From Bacteroidales bacterium (GTDB lineage: Bacteria; Bacteroidota; Bacteroidia; Bacteroidales; Bacteroidaceae): DNA of 46,397 nt. The notes below the pieces were generated by a model. It was not told where the DNA came from. It ran no database searches and worked only from the letters and a program-made list of their open reading frames with translations. The DNA is taken from contig JAAYUD010000053.1 in the NCBI GenBank assembly GCA_012517855.1, positions 1-46,397 on the forward strand, written 5' to 3'. Positions 18,373 through 29,300 of the stretch are shown here, piece by piece; position 1 is the stretch's first letter, and each line of letters opens with the position of its first letter. The translations under genes were made by a program, and so were the position numbers.

Positions 18373-19728
18373 ATGAAGAGACTCTTCTTTTTTGTATCCT
18401 TTATATGCATGTTGCCAACGATAGAGAACTGCATTGCTCAAACAATCACGACAGCAGAAACAAATGATGAAAAGATGAAAAGGATGGAGTGGTTTGATCG
18501 TGCCAAATTGGGTATTTTCATTCATTGGGGTATTTATGCTGTCGACGGTGTGTCCGAAAGTTGGTCGTTTCACAACAACTACCTGCCTTATGACCGATAT
18601 ATGGATCAAAGCAAACGCTTTACGGCATCTAAATACGATCCTAAGAAGTGGGTAAACTTAATCAGAGAAAGCGGTGCCCAATATACGGTTATTACAACCA
18701 AACATCATGACGGTATGGCACTTTGGAATACTAAAACGAGCGATCTGAATGTGGTAAAACAAACTCCTGCCCGACGAGATTTGATAGCTCCATTCGTCAA
18801 CGAAGTGCGTCGTCAAGGACTAAAGTTAGGATTATACTACTCGCTGCTCGACTGGTCTAACGACAACTATCCCAACAAGACAAATACAGAAACCCGCTAC
18901 CGGATAAAAGATGATCCTGCGCGTTGGGAAAAGTTTGTGAAATTCAATTTCGCCCAATTATCAGAACTGAACAAGAACTTTAAACCGGACTTATACTGGT
19001 TTGACGGCGATTGGGAACAAAGTGCCGAGAGCTGGCACTCCAAAGAAATAGCAGATCTCTTACGTTCTACCAATCCGAATGTCATCATTAACTCAAGAAT
19101 TCAAGGATACGGCGATTACGCTACTCCCGAACAGGGCATCCCCATTGTCCGCCCAAAGGATCGTTATTGGGAACTCTGCATGACAATGAATGATTCTTGG
19201 GGATTCCAGCATACCGATACAAACTTTAAATCTCCTTTCATACTGTTGCGTACATTTGTAGACTGCCTCAGTATGAACGGCAATATGTTGATGGATATTG
19301 GTCCACGCGAAGACGGAACAATACCAGACGAAGAAGTAGCAATACTAAAAGAATTCGGACGTTGGACCTCTAAACACAAAGAAGCTATTTACGATACTCG
19401 CGCAGGCATTCCAAATGAACATTTTCAAGGTTATACGACACTCAACAAAGAAGGCAATATACTCTATCTCTACCTTCCATATCGCCCCAATGGCCCTGTT
19501 GAAGTAAAAGGGCTGATGAATAAAGTCAATCGGATATGGGTTGTAGGCAATGGAGCCATACTCAACTATAAAATATATAACAAGAACTATTGGAGCGAAG
19601 TTCCTGGGAACCTATATATTGACGTACCCGAAAGAGTACTCGATCCAAGTATCACTGTTATAGCCATCTTGCTCGATGGGCCCGTGAAATTATATCGCGG
19701 CTCCGGTCAAGTCATCACATGCAATTAA
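18373..19728 (+). CDS. Alpha-L-fucosidase, GH29 family
   Basis: 451 residues from the ATG at 18373; an in-frame TTG at 18340 is rejected because the ATG opens a good signal peptide (MKRLFFFVSFICMLPTIENCIAQ). GH29 marks are GIFIHWGIYAVDG, TTKHHDGMALW and LYWFDGDW, where Asp211 is the predicted nucleophile. The enzyme removes alpha-linked L-fucose with retention of configuration in the periplasm or at the surface. It heads a three-gene operon ending in a PNGase F-family gene, so fucose on N-glycans is the likely target. Linkage preference cannot be read from the sequence. Confidence 0.94.
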   Translation: MKRLFFFVSFICMLPTIENCIAQTITTAETNDEKMKRMEWFDRAKLGIFIHWGIYAVDGVSESWSFHNNYLPYDRYMDQSKRFTASKYDPKKWVNLIRESGAQYTVITTKHHDGMALWNTKTSDLNVVKQTPARRDLIAPFVNEVRRQGLKLGLYYSLLDWSNDNYPNKTNTETRYRIKDDPARWEKFVKFNFAQLSELNKNFKPDLYWFDGDWEQSAESWHSKEIADLLRSTNPNVIINSRIQGYGDYATPEQGIPIVRPKDRYWELCMTMNDSWGFQHTDTNFKSPFILLRTFVDCLSMNGNMLMDIGPREDGTIPDEEVAILKEFGRWTSKHKEAIYDTRAGIPNEHFQGYTTLNKEGNILYLYLPYRPNGPVEVKGLMNKVNRIWVVGNGAILNYKIYNKNYWSEVPGNLYIDVPERVLDPSITVIAILLDGPVKLYRGSGQVITCN

Positions 19729-19758
19729 TAACTCTACCTAACAATATATTAAAAAGAG

Positions 19759-21801
19759 ATGAGACAAAAAATTTTATTATTACTATTCTGTTTTGTTGCA
19801 ACACTCACAGCAGATGCACAAAACAATTTATTCAGCAAGTATGAACGAATGCTTACCCTTCCAGACGGATACGTATGTTACCGTACGGCCGAAAAGATGA
19901 AGATTGATGGTAAACTAGACGAACCATCTTGGCAGAAAGCAGCTTCGACAGCATCATTTGCAGATATTAGCGGAAAGGGCTTCCCTACTCCAAAACAAGA
20001 GACTCACGCCAAAATGTTATGGGACGATAATTATCTATACATCGGGGCCACTGTGCACGAAACAGATATCAAAGCGCTACTTACCAAACGCGATACGATT
20101 ATCTATTATGATAATGATTTCGAAGTATTTCTCAATCCGGCAGGTGATGGGCGCAACTATTTCGAGTTCGAGACCAATGCACGCGGCGTGCTATTCGATC
20201 TGACCCTAGACAAACCGTACCGCTCGGGAGGGAACTTCTTTATTCCATGGAACTGTGCAGGAATTAAACTTGCCGTATACCGTGATGGCACGCTGAACAA
20301 CTCGAAAGATAAAGACAGCATGTGGACAGTCGAAATGGCTATCCCCGCCAAGTCACTCGCATGGAACTTTAACAGCCCTTTAGCTGCAGGAAAAACGTGG
20401 CGTATCAACTTTTCGCGTGTAGAATGGAGCGGAAAGAATGCCGATAACTGGGTTTGGATACCAACAGGAAAGGTTGACATGCACATGCCCGAGCGTTGGG
20501 GGTATCTTTACTTTTCGAACAAACAAGTTGGAACAGCAACAGAACAGTTTCATTATCCTTACAACATGGCAGTATACAAATTATTGTGGAGCATGTTCTA
20601 CGCACAACAGGATAAACATCAGAAAGACAATAATTATCTACGCACCGCAAAAGATTTCTTCCTAACAGAAGCCGAAACAAAAGACCTTCCGAAAGGTGCG
20701 ACAATCAAAGTGAATGCCACAGCCGATAATTATGATATTGCTATCACAATACCAGAAGATAAAGTAGAATACACAGTTAACCAAGACGGTAAATTTGCTA
20801 TAGAGAAAATAGCTCCCCGCATCGTTAAGAACTTTGTATGGGTAGGTATCGGCAAATACAAACCCGAAGAATTCAAAACTTGGTTTAAGCTACTCAAGGA
20901 CTGTGGTATCAGTGGTGTCATGTTCGAAGGATACAACGAAGAAGTATACAAATATTGCCACGAAGCGGGACTTGAAGCACACTATTGGAAGTGGACAATG
21001 AACCGTGCCGAAGTAAGAGACATCCATCCCGACTGGTTCGCTGTGAACCGTAAGGGTGAATCTTGCTATGACAAACCGGCCTATGTAGACTATTACCGCT
21101 TTCTATGCCCCAATCACGAAGGTGTTGCCGAATATTTGGCCAACGACTACGTAAAGATTGCCAATCTGCCTTATGTAGATGGTGTACACTTGGATTACGT
21201 GCGTTTTCCGGATGTCGTTCTCCCCGTCAGTCTGTGGAAGAACTACGGCATCGAACAAACACAAGAGTTACCTCAATACGATTATTGCTATTGCGATGTT
21301 TGTCGCGCCAAATTCAAAGCACTGACAGGCAAAGATCCAATGGACATACCATATCCGATGGAAGATCAATCGTGGCTCAACTTCCGATACGATGGCATTA
21401 CCAAAGTGGTAGACGCGATTACCAAAGCCATCAAAGCCGACGGAAAAACAATATCTGCCGCTGTATTTCCAGGACCGTCCATGGCCAAAAAGATGGTCCG
21501 CCAAGATTGGGGAAACTGGTCTCTAGATGCGTATTATCCGATGATATATAACGGATTCTACTACGAAGGTCCCGAATGGATCGGACGTTCGGTTAAAGAG
21601 AGCGTACAAACAGTAAACGGTAGAGCCAAGATTTATGCCGGCCTGATGTTCAACGATATAAAAAACGACTTTGAGAAAGCTCTCGACGAAGCCTACGACA
21701 ATGGTGCATCGGGCGTATCATTCTTCGACGGTCCTAACGAAGAATACCTACATAAGTTTAAAGAATACCTTGACAAAAGAGGTTTTCAAGTAGCCAAATA
21801 A
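19759..21801 (+). CDS. Secreted glycoside-hydrolase-like protein with CBM9-like N-terminal domain
   Basis: 680 residues, signal peptide to about residue 20. The N-terminal half (about 45-250) looks like a family-9-type carbohydrate-binding beta-sandwich (DGKLDEPSWQKA, DNDFEVFLNP, WRINFSRVEW). The C-terminal half (about 355-670) resembles a TIM-barrel glycoside hydrolase of the GHL10/DUF187 type: GISGVMFEGYN, DGVHLDYVRFP with Asp479 as a candidate catalytic residue, then a C-Y-C-x2-C cluster (Cys510, 512, 515) and SAAVFPGPS. It follows the fucosidase by 30 bases and precedes the PNGase F-like gene by 18. The substrate is unknown; N-glycan is inferred from neighbours. Confidence 0.8.
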   Translation: MRQKILLLLFCFVATLTADAQNNLFSKYERMLTLPDGYVCYRTAEKMKIDGKLDEPSWQKAASTASFADISGKGFPTPKQETHAKMLWDDNYLYIGATVHETDIKALLTKRDTIIYYDNDFEVFLNPAGDGRNYFEFETNARGVLFDLTLDKPYRSGGNFFIPWNCAGIKLAVYRDGTLNNSKDKDSMWTVEMAIPAKSLAWNFNSPLAAGKTWRINFSRVEWSGKNADNWVWIPTGKVDMHMPERWGYLYFSNKQVGTATEQFHYPYNMAVYKLLWSMFYAQQDKHQKDNNYLRTAKDFFLTEAETKDLPKGATIKVNATADNYDIAITIPEDKVEYTVNQDGKFAIEKIAPRIVKNFVWVGIGKYKPEEFKTWFKLLKDCGISGVMFEGYNEEVYKYCHEAGLEAHYWKWTMNRAEVRDIHPDWFAVNRKGESCYDKPAYVDYYRFLCPNHEGVAEYLANDYVKIANLPYVDGVHLDYVRFPDVVLPVSLWKNYGIEQTQELPQYDYCYCDVCRAKFKALTGKDPMDIPYPMEDQSWLNFRYDGITKVVDAITKAIKADGKTISAAVFPGPSMAKKMVRQDWGNWSLDAYYPMIYNGFYYEGPEWIGRSVKESVQTVNGRAKIYAGLMFNDIKNDFEKALDEAYDNGASGVSFFDGPNEEYLHKFKEYLDKRGFQVAK

Positions 21802-21819
21802 TCAAGCAATAACAGAAAC

Positions 21820-23079
21820 ATGAAATTCAAAACAGTCTTATCGGCAGCACTATTGCTTACAGCCATCGTCTTATCGGCCAGTAACAAATCGGCAAAAATA
21901 AAAGACATGCCTGCTTATGGTGACTGCCATTTACAAGTATTCAATAAAGAGAAGATACAATTTCTACCTAAGATATATACGACCAACTACTCGGCAGCCG
22001 ACGCTCAAGGCGTTATCCGTCTGACGAACGGACGTATTATTTTAAAGAAAATTACGCTCCCCGATTATAAGCGCAACATATCGGTCAGACTGACCGTAAA
22101 AGTCGCTTCGAACGGCGATCGTTGGGACAAGTCGGGCTCCGTCTTTGTTTTGCCCAAGGCTTCGGCCATCAACTTGATGAATATAGCCGAAGGTAAAGCA
22201 AAATTTCCGGCAATAGACAGTACCAAACTCGAGAACATGGTAGGCATTGTACCGGGCAAAGGCTATTTGCCGACAGTAGAATTAATGCGTTTCATGACTC
22301 CCTTTGGAGTTGGTTATTATAGCCGGTCGGACACAGCGGCAACCAGCAAACGTCGTCCTGTATATATTCCTAAATGGGCCGACGAAACCTGTTGGATGCA
22401 AGATATTACAGACCTGTATACACTGCTGAAAGGCGAAGTGTATATCGGTGTATTTATCGACACGTGGACAGCCGAAGGATATGTAGCCAGCGTTGATATT
22501 GACACCAAAGAAAGTCGCGTTGCTGACGATGTACTACCCAAACGGCATGTCGAACCGCTCTTAAACACCATCTACTATATCGGCCAAGAATATCCCGATA
22601 TCTTCGCACGTAAGAATGTATCGGTTGATTTTAATATTCCAAAAGGAGCCAAGAACGTACGTATCAAATACATCACTACCGGACACGGAGGCAACGATGG
22701 CGGTGACGAATTCACCCCGCAACGTAACATTCTCCGTTTGGACGGAAAAGAGATACTCAACTTCGTGCCATGGCGCGACGACTGCGCATCCTTCCGCCGG
22801 TTCAACCCATCGTCGGGTGTCTGGCTCATCAAACGCCGCGCATCTTATATAGGCGAGAAAGGATACGAAGAGAAAGACATCGAAGAGCCTATCGCTTCGT
22901 CTGACCTTTCGCGTTCCAATTGGTGTCCGGGATCGGATGTCGTTCCACAAGAAGTAAAACTCGGCAATATCAATGCAGGCAAACACACATTTACGGTAAG
23001 TATACCCAAAGCACAAGGACGTTGCAAAGAGAATCTCAACCATTGGCTTGTATCAGCCTACGCAGTATGGGATGAGTAA
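21820..23079 (+). CDS. PNGase F-family peptide:N-glycosidase-like protein
   Basis: 419 residues, signal peptide (about 1-20). The C-terminal half carries the family core: [13 protein letters not shown] (about 286-298), a PWRDDC segment, [15 protein letters not shown], then [14 protein letters not shown] and NHWLVSAY. PNGase F cuts the amide bond between Asn and the first GlcNAc, releasing whole N-glycans from glycoproteins. The N-terminal domain is less recognisable and an insertion after FNPSSGVW (about 325-350) is present. It is last in the operon with a fucosidase and a hydrolase-like protein. Activity is inferred, not shown. Confidence 0.85.
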   Translation: MKFKTVLSAALLLTAIVLSASNKSAKIKDMPAYGDCHLQVFNKEKIQFLPKIYTTNYSAADAQGVIRLTNGRIILKKITLPDYKRNISVRLTVKVASNGDRWDKSGSVFVLPKASAINLMNIAEGKAKFPAIDSTKLENMVGIVPGKGYLPTVELMRFMTPFGVGYYSRSDTAATSKRRPVYIPKWADETCWMQDITDLYTLLKGEVYIGVFIDTWTAEGYVASVDIDTKESRVADDVLPKRHVEPLLNTIYYIGQEYPDIFARKNVSVDFNIPKGAKNVRIKYITTGHGGNDGGDEFTPQRNILRLDGKEILNFVPWRDDCASFRRFNPSSGVWLIKRRASYIGEKGYEEKDIEEPIASSDLSRSNWCPGSDVVPQEVKLGNINAGKHTFTVSIPKAQGRCKENLNHWLVSAYAVWDE

Positions 23080-23614
23080 TAATAAAAAAGACATTTATAC
23101 AATACGCGAATGAGATATAAGCGCACTTCTCATCGCATCCGTATTTCACTGCAACGATGATGAATATACAAAAAGAGACCGCCTATTTTTATAGAACGGC
23201 CTCTTTCCTTTTTAAACCTTTGCAATGTCATCAAGACATCATAAGAGAGAGATGTGTATATCGTTAGTTACAGGAGCAAGGGCTAACATGAAGAATAGCT
23301 CATGTCCATGTGAGATAAGATGTTGCTTCAGAAAAGGTACATTATCGAAACAATCAATGATCTTTTAAAAAATAGTGCACAAATTGTACATTCCAAACAT
23401 CGTTTCCATCAATAATTTCATCATGAACCTCATTTCTGCATTAGGAGCATATTACTTCTTTGAGAATAAACCTAAAACGCTTAAAGGATATGTCTTTGAA
23501 GATACAAAGCAACTTCGTTTATTCTAGCAACTTATCCCGAACTAAGATCTCATATTAATGCTATGAGAAAAAGTTGGTTTAATTCTCCTATTATATCAGC
23601 AATTTGGCGAGGTT
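23080..23614. other. Gene-free stretch between the N-glycan operon and the TlpA-like gene
   Basis: 535 bases. It contains the operon terminator (23172-23213). A possible 34-codon frame (23423-23527, MNLISALGAYYFFENK...) has no ribosome-binding site and no relative I recognise; it may be a remnant. Nothing else could be named. Confidence 0.6.
23172..23213 (+). terminator. Terminator of the N-glycan operon
   Basis: Stem AAAGAG-a-CCG (23172-23181) with CGG-c-CTCTTT (23197-23206), one mismatch, followed by CCTTTTT. Confidence 0.7.
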
Positions 23615-24721
23615 TTATTTCAACAATTCATCCAAATACTGATAGAAGGCGGGATTCTCACCCACGACGGTCTTGACGATATGCCCCTCGGGGTCAACGA
23701 TTATCTTCGTGGGAAAACCTGATATGGCATAGTTCTTCAGCACATCAGCACCGCTAGGACAATACACATGTTTCCAAGGAAGTTCATGTTTCTGAACGGC
23801 AGCCTTCCACTTGTCTTGCGTATCGTTGCAGTCTATACCCAGAATCTCGAACTTACCCGCATGCTTCTGATAGTAACTCTTCATCTCGGGGAAGCCCTTA
23901 ATACACCATCCGCACCAGCTGCCCCAGAAATCTAGCACCAGGTACTTGCCACGCAGGCTGCTAAGAGTTAGATTCTTGCCATCTAGGTCCTGCAAAGTGA
24001 AGTCTGGAGCAATCTTGCCAATCTCTACATTCTTAGCATTCTCGCTAAGTACCTTTGCACGCTCAATGCCTGCCTTGACAAAGTCTATGAAATTACTCCA
24101 TATGCCACTCTCCTCCACACTGTGCAAGGTCTTCAATGCCTCCTCTTCCTTCTGCAAGCCGGGAAGAACGGTGACTCCGGCGCCACTGTTGGGATGACTG
24201 TTGATGAAGGCTATCTTAACATCCTCCAAATTCTTGTTGACGGCATTATACAGCGGGTCAATCACCTTATCTAGCGAGTCAGCATTGGCTCCAGCCTCAA
24301 TCTTGCGGTGGTAGTCGGCAGTCAACTGTTCCAACTTTGCCTTTAGATCATGGGTTTGTGCCTCCAGGGTTGCCAAATCCTTATAGAAGGCCGTTCCGCT
24401 CCAGGTTGCCTGGTCGATAGTTCCCTTCAGCACACCCTTCTCGCCAGGAACCATGTATAAGCTGAGAGACTTCTTACCATTGGGACTGTCCATGTTGCAG
24501 ATCGCCAGACGAGCCTTGTCTCCCTCCAGTGTATAGGTGAACTTGCCTTTATTGACCTTCAGTGTATCTTTCTTTTCAATACCCTGAAACTTCGGGTTCA
24601 CAAGTTCTACCACTACCCGGTCGGTCTTCAGATCACTCAATTTTACTTCAATTGAACTCTGGGCCATGGCACTACTGATCATCAGTAACCAACCAGCCAC
24701 AAGGACTAATGTTTTCTTCAT
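23615..24721 (-). CDS. TlpA-like thioredoxin-family protein with DUF4369 domain
   Basis: 368 residues: signal peptide (1-20), an N-terminal DUF4369-type beta domain (about 22-115), a helical linker, and a C-terminal thioredoxin fold with the redox pair Cys270 and Cys273 in FWGSWCGWC and the cis-Pro loop ISGFPTKI. Such envelope proteins reduce or exchange disulfides. It is last in the minus-strand ECF sigma-regulated SusCD cluster, 119 bases after susD. The Gly-Trp between the cysteines differs from the Gly-Pro of the paralogue at 41058. Confidence 0.9.
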   Translation of the reverse strand: MKKTLVLVAGWLLMISSAMAQSSIEVKLSDLKTDRVVVELVNPKFQGIEKKDTLKVNKGKFTYTLEGDKARLAICNMDSPNGKKSLSLYMVPGEKGVLKGTIDQATWSGTAFYKDLATLEAQTHDLKAKLEQLTADYHRKIEAGANADSLDKVIDPLYNAVNKNLEDVKIAFINSHPNSGAGVTVLPGLQKEEEALKTLHSVEESGIWSNFIDFVKAGIERAKVLSENAKNVEIGKIAPDFTLQDLDGKNLTLSSLRGKYLVLDFWGSWCGWCIKGFPEMKSYYQKHAGKFEILGIDCNDTQDKWKAAVQKHELPWKHVYCPSGADVLKNYAISGFPTKIIVDPEGHIVKTVVGENPAFYQYLDELLK

Positions 24722-24840
24722 TTTTATAAATGATATTTATATTTAACGTTCTAAAACTACTAAAAAAATCAAACTGCAAACAAATATTATATTATTTTAC
24801 AATTCTGCGGCGTTTCTTTTGTATGTAGGAGATGGCTTTT

Positions 24841-26331
24841 CTAGTTGATGTAGGGATTAGCCTCTACAACCGAGATAGGATATGGGAATACCCATAGGCC
24901 AGATTCGGGGCGCAGGGTACGAACACCGAAGCCTACGCTGCTATAGTCGTGGGTTAAGGTTGTCTGCCATGCCTGCTCCACATTCCAACGCTTGCGCTGG
25001 ATGAAGTTCCAGCATGTCCACAGGTTCTCGCTGAACGAAGCCTGCTTTACCTTTTCTATGGCGTCTGTTATGCTGCTTACAGTTCCCTTAAGGGGCTGGT
25101 AGGTGCTGGCGGGCAGACGGTTTTGGCGTAACTTGTCTAGATAACCCATGGCATCGTCCACCTTGTTATCGCGTACGCTGCATTCAGCCAATAGAATGTA
25201 CATCTGTGGCACTGTGAGACCGGCAATGTTGCGGTACTCCATGTTCACGCCAGGCATATTATAAGGAGAATCCCATCCGCGAATGCCAATCATGTTCAAA
25301 CTCTGATCATAACCGGGTATCATAGCTTCGAAGCCCAGATACTGTACCTTGGTGCGAGGAGTAAGGGTGAAGCGTCCATAACCGGGTTCTACGTACTTTT
25401 CTATTGCAGGTTCACCCCACATGCCGATGAGATAGTCGGGGATAGCGAACAGCGTCTCTACGTCCTTTAAACAGTTGGGAGTGCAGACATCGTATGACCA
25501 GTCGCCGGGGTAGTGGATGAAAGCACCCCAGCCATTCTCTTTGTGGGTGTTACTGTAATAGTCCAGCAGGCTACTGTTCTCTCCGAGTGAAGCTTTAGCT
25601 GCATCCGCTGCTTCTGCATACTGCTGCATAGCCATTAGAATGTGAGCCTTGAGGGCATAGGCTGCTCCTAGAGTAAAGCGTGTCTTGGCCGTTTGCTTCT
25701 TAGGCATTGCGCCAGAGTTAATAGCTGCATTCACGTCGGCCAGCATCTGGTCGTAACTTTCCTTTAAGGTACTGGGTTTCTGGGGAGTCTGGATGTCCTT
25801 GGTCTCGGTCATGTAGATTATACCCTGTTCCTGTGATGCAGTAGCCGGATTATAAGCCTTGGCAAATTTTACGGCAACCATAAAGTGTGCAAAGGCACGC
25901 AGGGCTTTAGCTTCGGCAGTCAGAGCTGCCTTCTTGCTATCATCGCCCTTAGCCGTACCTACCTGATTGATAACAGGGTTGCAAATGCGGCCAACCCAAC
26001 TATAGCAACTGCTATAGTAGCTGTCGCTGGAAGTGAGACTCTTTAAGCGCTCCAAGGACTTGGAGTCATCGTAGTAACCGAAGAGCAGCGTGTTGCGCTC
26101 CTTGTTCTCCATGGTCATATCCGCAGGAATGTTGTTTGTACCAGAGACTATATCGCCACCGATGCTCTGCAGGTCTCTGATGTCGAGTGTTATTTCGTTG
26201 TTGAATAGCAGCTCTAACTGATCCGTAGTAGAGAGCGTATTCACTCCCTTAGGCTGGATGTCAGTAAAGTTCGAGCAAGAGGTCACGCCAAGTAGACCTG
26301 CCAGCATCATACCATATAATGTTTTTTTCAT
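24841..26331 (-). CDS. SusD/RagB-family outer-membrane lipoprotein
   Basis: 496 residues, complete. The lipoprotein signal ends in GVTSC with the lipid-bearing Cys at residue 19. Helical repeat segments follow (ALRAFAHFMVAVKFAKAYNP, YALKAHILMAMQQYAEAADAA) and the C-terminal SusD block (PQMYILLAECSVRDNKVDDAM, LDKLRQNRLP, RKRWNVEQAW). It binds ligand at the surface for the SusC at 26341, which ends 9 bases upstream. The ligand is unknown; the absence of nearby carbohydrate enzymes in the same operon and the presence of a thioredoxin protein leave a non-glycan ligand possible. Confidence 0.96.
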   Translation of the reverse strand: MKKTLYGMMLAGLLGVTSCSNFTDIQPKGVNTLSTTDQLELLFNNEITLDIRDLQSIGGDIVSGTNNIPADMTMENKERNTLLFGYYDDSKSLERLKSLTSSDSYYSSCYSWVGRICNPVINQVGTAKGDDSKKAALTAEAKALRAFAHFMVAVKFAKAYNPATASQEQGIIYMTETKDIQTPQKPSTLKESYDQMLADVNAAINSGAMPKKQTAKTRFTLGAAYALKAHILMAMQQYAEAADAAKASLGENSSLLDYYSNTHKENGWGAFIHYPGDWSYDVCTPNCLKDVETLFAIPDYLIGMWGEPAIEKYVEPGYGRFTLTPRTKVQYLGFEAMIPGYDQSLNMIGIRGWDSPYNMPGVNMEYRNIAGLTVPQMYILLAECSVRDNKVDDAMGYLDKLRQNRLPASTYQPLKGTVSSITDAIEKVKQASFSENLWTCWNFIQRKRWNVEQAWQTTLTHDYSSVGFGVRTLRPESGLWVFPYPISVVEANPYIN

Positions 26332-26340
26332 TGCCGTGAA

Positions 26341-29300
26341 TTAATAGTTTACAAAAATACTGAATATATAGTTGGAGCGTGTACGCACGCCCAGAGTCTC
26401 GGGATCTATCCCCTTCTTATTGGCTGTCCAAAGAGCCTTGGGATTGTCCACCTGGATATTGAATGCCAATCGGTTTAATGACAGATGATGCAGCATCTCC
26501 TTAGGTACCTCGTAGCCCAGCACGATGTTGCGTATCTTTAGGAACGAAGCATTGTAAATGCTGTTATTGCCGTAGTATGACTCGTTGCCGATGGAGGTAG
26601 AACCATATTGTCCGAAACCAGGTGTTGAGGTTGGATGCTGGGGTGTCCATGAATTCACTAGGTAACTGGGCAGAGCGCCTGCTATTGAACCTTGTCCGTA
26701 CTCGGTCTCCTGCAAGCAGCGCATGACATGACCACCGTAGTAGACCATCATCACTGATAATGAGATACCATTCCACTCGAAACGGTTATCCATGCCCATA
26801 ATTACCTTAGGGTCTGTCTGCCCGCTGTATTCCATGACATCGGTGCTGGCATTCTGCACGCTGTGAGAAATGGTGCCGCCGGTGCCGTACCACAGAGTCT
26901 CACCGGGACCACTGATTTTACCGTCATCTATGCCTGCGAACTTGTAAGACCACAATGCGCTTGCAGGATAACCCTTCACGAAGCGGTTGCTCAGCAACTG
27001 GTAGGCGTACATTGAAGGGTTCTCCACGTTGGTCACCTTGTTGCTATTGTGAGCCAGGGTATAGCTAGTACTCCATCCGAAAGCCTTACGCATGTTTGGA
27101 CGGAACCAGTCGGCAGTCACTTGCACCTCAATACCATTATTGTTCATATCAGCCGTATTGACGAACATAGAGGTGAAACCGCTAGTGGGATCAAGACTCT
27201 TATTAGAGAATACGTCTTTTGCCGACTTGTGATAATAGTCGATGCTACCACGTATACGATTTGTCATCAGCGAGAAATCTACACCCAGGTTTGAAGTACG
27301 TGTCTGCTCCCAGCGTAAGTTTGGGTTCGCAGGCGAGTCGATGGTTGCAAGAGGCAACTTGGTGTAGCTGTTCAGCGAACCTGTTGTTGCCGTCATGTAG
27401 CTAGTAGCACCCTGGTAGATGTTACCGGTGACACCGTAGCTGTAGCGCAGCTTCAGGTAGTTGATGGGTTTCACGTTCTTTAGGAAGTCCTCCTGCTCCA
27501 TGTTCCATGCCACACCAACTGACCACAGGGGCTTGCCGCGGTATTTAGCGTTGAGGCCATATACATCCGAATAGTCCTTGCGGAACGATGCAAAGGCATT
27601 GTAGCGCGAGTCGTAGGTGTATGTCAGGTTTGCATAACCGGAAGCAAAGCGATGCATGACCTCTCTTATATTGTCCATTGAATTCTTGATGTAAGGGACA
27701 AAGGCATAGTTACGTGCATCGTAGGGATTGAGGTTCGATTTATAGTAGGGGCTGTATTGCTGATTATAGAGGTCCAGGAAATTCACGGTGACAGCAGAAC
27801 CGGTCTGTAGTTGATCATCGTAACCCAGCAGCAACGAGTTGCTACCTTTGTACTTGGTCTGACGGAACTCCAAACCTGCCAAGGTGTTCACCTCGTGCTT
27901 TCCGAAGGTCTTTGAGTAGTTCAGCTGTCCACGAGTAGTCCAGTACTGACCGTTGGTATTGCGGGTACGACGAAAACCGCCCGTCTCGGGAGTCATATAG
28001 GACATCGTGCCAGTTGATGGGTCATAGTTGCAGTATGCATTCTTGATCACACGTGCGGGATGGCTATCTTCAGTCGCCAGCCACTCGTTGGTGTTTTGGT
28101 CATACTCGTATATGCCTTGCACGTTGGCCGTCAGGCCGTCCCAGATGTGGAACTGCAAGTCGGCATGGTAGAGCATGTGCAGACGGTTGGTGGTCTCGGT
28201 GTTATTATAGAACTCGTCGATGGGGTTGCTAGAAAGGTCAAGCGTGCCGTATCCACCACCTTGCCACAGTTCGTTACCTTCACTTACACCATACATTTTG
28301 CGTATGTTCCCGTTCGCGTCGTACAAAGACTCATACGCACTGTGGGTCCATACATTGTTGGCATTCGATGTAGCATCGTATCCACGTTCACGACTCTTAT
28401 TATATACACTGTTGATACTCAGGTTGGCGGTCATCCACTTGGTGACATCGAACGAACCTTTGTAGTTGGCAGTGAAGCGCTGGTACATGGTATTGATAAT
28501 GCCGGCATTGTCATACTGGTAGTTCAGGGTCACATTGTTCTGACTCTTCTCTGAACGGCTGCGCAGCGACAAGTTGTACTCCTGCAGTACTTGCTGCTTA
28601 TATACAGCGTCAGCATACTCCTTGGCATAGTTATTATGACTTAGCTGAGTCTTGATTTTGGTCAATTCATCCATGGTAATCTCACCCTTGGCAGCACGGT
28701 AATAAGCGTAGTTCAAAGGAGATACCGGACCGTTACCGAAGTTGTAGCCCGACAGGGTGCTCCCCACGGGGTCGGCAATGGCACCGCTAAAGAAGTAGTA
28801 GTCATAGTATTCAGACTCCTTGGCCACCTGCTGCGCTGCATTCATATAGAAGTTGCTGTTGTAGTCCATAATAGGGTTCTCCTTCAGCGACAGATTGGCA
28901 TTAAAGGCAACATCAATCTTGCCACGCTGATTAGCATTCTTAGTGGTGATTACAATCACGCCATTGGAGGCGCGTGCACCGTAGATAGCAGTTGCGGCAG
29001 CATCTTTAAGCACGTTGATAGATTGTATGTCGTACTGGTTCAAGTCCTCCAGACGTCCCTCGATGGGCAGACCATCCACTACCAGAAGGGGTGATGTCTC
29101 GGCGTATAGAGATGAAGTACCACGCACTTTCAATTCACCACCGTAGGTGGAGAGACCTGCTACCTGCCCCTCTAGGTTAGATAGCAAGTTAGATGTGTAG
29201 CGCTGCATCAGTTTGTCGCTGCTTATGGTTACGGCCGAACCCGTCATCTTGGGTTTCTGAATGTTTTGGTAACCGGTGACAACCACCTCATTCATCATAG

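Noticed and set aside
23423-23527. 34-codon frame MNLISALGAYYFFENK...
   Set aside because: No ribosome-binding site or promoter and no relative I know; perhaps a gene remnant, but not supportable as a gene.
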